From assembly GCA_019119815.1 (NCBI GenBank), contig DWWH01000075.1, positions 1 through 61,505 of the forward strand: a stretch of 61,505 bases of DNA, written 5' to 3'. The notes below the pieces were generated by a model. It searched no databases. It saw only the letters and a list, made by a program, of their open reading frames with translations, and was not told the DNA's origin. The position numbers and the translations under genes are program-made. Every line of letters begins with the position of its first letter. Positions within the stretch are counted from its first letter, which is position 1. The stretch is from Candidatus Eisenbergiella intestinipullorum. GTDB lineage: Bacteria; Bacillota; Clostridia; Lachnospirales; Lachnospiraceae. Below, in pieces: positions 59,828 to 61,505 of this stretch.

Positions 59828-61344
59828 TTACCGCACCTCCTGAAACCGCAGAACATTCCAGGAGTGTTTCTTCAGCACAACCGCAATCCGGCCGTCTCTG
59901 ATCTCCGGAAGCTCACGCTCGTGAGGAACCACGCAAAATTCTTCCTCAAACGTATTGCGCGCGTTCGGATCATCACTGTAGAGTTCTCTCCAGATGACAG
60001 GACGGAGCGTTCCAAAGGAACGCAGAGCCAGGTTAAGAGACACGTCCTCATCAGCATCGCAGTTCATTGCAAATACGCTGATCTCTCCGGTTTCTTCCTC
60101 ATAGATACAGGCCACCGTCTCCTGCATCCCATGATGTTCGGTTTCCTTTTCCGGCAGCTTTACCGATCCGCGCAGGGCCTTTCCCCTGGCATATCTGGCC
60201 GCATCCTGGAACGGGTAGAAAGTCGCCTGGCGGATCGCCTTTCCTTTCGGAGCCGTTGTGATTATACCCCCCTCATTCACCAGAAGAGACTGATTCGCGA
60301 TTTTCACCCGATCCGCATAATTCAGGAAGGTGCACAGCAGACCGCCGTAGATCACGGCATCCATCTCGCAGAAGCTTGCATAGCCATATTCCTGATCCAC
60401 TCCTCCGGGAATGGCCCCCGTTTCCGTGACCACACCCCACTCATCAAAGGAGATGTTGACGGTTTTGTCTGAACGGCGCATTCCCTTCACAAAATCGCAG
60501 GCACTGATCACCGTGTCCAGATAATTTCTCAGATCCCGGAAAAAGAAAGGAATATCCGCCGGCGTATCATACTGTAAGCCAGCTGTTTGCGCGGATTATA
60601 ATTAAAATACCGGTGCAGGGAAAGATAATCAATATAATCATAGCATTCTTCCAGCACCTTCCTGTCCCAGTCACCGAAGGTGCTGTGCCCGATTTCATTG
60701 GTACAGCTGCCGCAGGCGATGGTCTCCGCCTTCGGGTCCATCCATTTTACGATCTTGGCCGTTTCTTTACACAAACGGGCATATTCTTCAGCGGTATGCA
60801 TGCAGATCTGCCACTCCCCGTCCATTTCATTTCCCAGGCACCAGGTCTTAAAACCGTAAGGCTCCTCTACACCGTGGGATTTGCGCAGTTCGCTCCAATA
60901 GGTACCGCCTTTCACGTTACAGTATTCCACCAGCTCTCCTGCATCCTTGGGAGTTCCCGTTCCCAAATTCACCGCCATAGTCAGATCTATACCCAGCTCC
61001 TTCATCAAAGCTGCAAATTCATTGGTCCCCACCTGATTGGTCTCCAACACATTCCAGGCCATATCCTTTCTCACCGGCCTCTTTTCTTTCGGCCCCACGC
61101 CATCCTTCCAGTCATAGCCGGAAACGAAGTTTCCCCCGGGGTAACGGATATGGGTGACGCCCAGTTCCTTCATCAGTTCCTTTACGTCCCCGCGAAAGCC
61201 ATTGGCGTCCGCCGTCTCATGTTCCGGCTCATAAATCCCGCCATATACGCACCTCCCCAGATGCTCCACAAAAGAACCGAACATTCTTCTGTCCACATCT
61301 CCGATCGCGAAATCTTTGTCATAGATGACCTTTGCTTCTTTCAT
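59828..61344 (-). pseudogene. abfA: alpha-L-arabinofuranosidase (GH51), frameshifted
   Basis: Two open frames make one GH51 enzyme of about 505 residues. The first (61344 to about 60571) starts MKEAKVIYDKDFAIGDVDRR and holds the acid/base Glu in CLGNEMDGEWQ. The second (to 59828) holds the nucleophile Glu in ISFDEWGVV and the C-terminal beta domain. Near 60571-60577 one base is missing: after LAYS the frame changes and ends at TGA, while one frame over the sequence continues YDTPADIPFFFRDLRNYLDT. No slippery heptamer is seen, so it is a mutation or a sequencing error. With each half carrying one catalytic Glu, the product would be inactive. ATG 61344 has AGAAGGAGGAAGG upstream. Confidence 0.88.
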
Positions 61345-61377
61345 GGGATCCTTCCTCCTTCTCTTAACACAAATATC

Positions 61378-61408
61378 GTTACAGCTCAGCCTTCGGCCGA
61401 GCTGTAAC
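61378..61408. repeat. 31-bp inverted repeat upstream of abfA
   Basis: GTTACAGCTC and GAGCTGTAAC with inner GCC/GGC and a TTC loop, one mismatch. It abuts the 90-bp repeat copy B. No T run. Confidence 0.65.
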
Positions 61409-61415
61409 GGCATCC

Positions 61416-61505
61416 GGCCATTCCAAGCGCTTCGCGCCAGGCCGGATGCTTCCAGCCGGTCTGTTTTCGTACGGTCTGCGCAGGGAATGCGCAGACCTGG
61501 CTGAG
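61416..61505. repeat. 90-bp dispersed palindromic repeat, copy B
   Basis: Near-identical to 50071-50159 and in the same orientation; it reaches the window end, so the full unit may be longer. It lies upstream of abfA. Confidence 0.9.

Noticed and set aside
60560..60590. Programmed -1 frameshift in the arabinofuranosidase gene
   Set aside because: A -1 shift would restore the frame, but there is no X-XXY-YYZ heptamer or following structure, and GH51 enzymes are not known to use frameshifting.
1..61505. CRISPR arrays, tRNA or rRNA genes, transposases
   Set aside because: Looked for regular direct repeats with spacers, tRNA arm motifs and transposase-like frames; none seen. The tandem repeats found are short and contiguous.

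Overview
The window looks like the chromosome of a spore-forming, moderately GC-rich gut Clostridium of the Lachnospiraceae type. The basis is the gene content: a Gram-positive Flp/Tad pilus operon, BofA and YaaL, GH13/GH31/GH51 glycan enzymes, the clostridial-type ribulokinase (AraK) and a GntR-type AraR, plus SD-rich leaders and Bacillota sigma-A promoters. No tRNA, rRNA, CRISPR array, transposase or phage structural gene was seen. Nearly all genes lie on the minus strand; exceptions are yfcC, the M20 hydrolase, the TSCPD gene, murG and yaaL.

Layout, left to right. 1-1000 is visibly AT-richer, with a possible gene tail, a zinc-ribbon protein and a small membrane protein. 1060-8067 is a housekeeping/accessory mix: rlmD, a YhaM-like exonuclease, an HtrA-like protein that has lost its catalytic triad, a NifX-like metal-binding protein, a GNAT and an XRE-methyltransferase fusion. 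8296-10944 is a LacI-controlled sucrose phosphorylase operon with a readable promoter and operator. 11056-13798 pairs a YfcC carrier with an M20 amidohydrolase. 13842-18344 holds GH31, a 2-hydroxyacid dehydrogenase and an aldo-keto reductase. 18566-24360 holds crcB, pgi (with an unusual multi-hairpin leader), TSCPD, murG, HIT and rhomboid genes.

24479-34536 is a ten-gene Tad/Flp pilus operon read from one strong promoter: tadZ, tadA, tadB, tadC (with an Ig-like insert), Flp pilin, DUF5702, a TadE-like protein with a duplicated Cys motif, the prepilin peptidase, TadE and an FHA membrane protein. 34681-35519 is a divergent bofA/yaaL pair. 35609-40635 is an operon of a TPR-linker-degenerate AAA+ protein followed by glgB. 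40828-46260 has a CdaR regulator, an orphan sugar-ABC ATPase, YesL, a second 2-hydroxyacid dehydrogenase and a secreted protein. 46334-50055 has a lipase-like hydrolase and metG under a T-box.

50182-61344 is an L-arabinose region: a GH51 arabinofuranosidase gene (frameshifted here), then araR-araA-araK-araD-tktA-tktB-rpe and a third 2-hydroxyacid dehydrogenase. Together they would release arabinose, convert it to xylulose-5-P and feed it into the non-oxidative pentose phosphate pathway. Candidate AraR sites flank the araR promoter.

The less expected signals are non-coding. A roughly 50-bp leader including the Shine-Dalgarno is repeated before three neighbouring genes. GC-rich GCCGC/GCGGC-type hairpins sit just before the Shine-Dalgarno of many genes. 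A 27-bp duplication surrounds a terminator-like hairpin in the pgi leader. A 90-bp palindromic repeat brackets the arabinose region.
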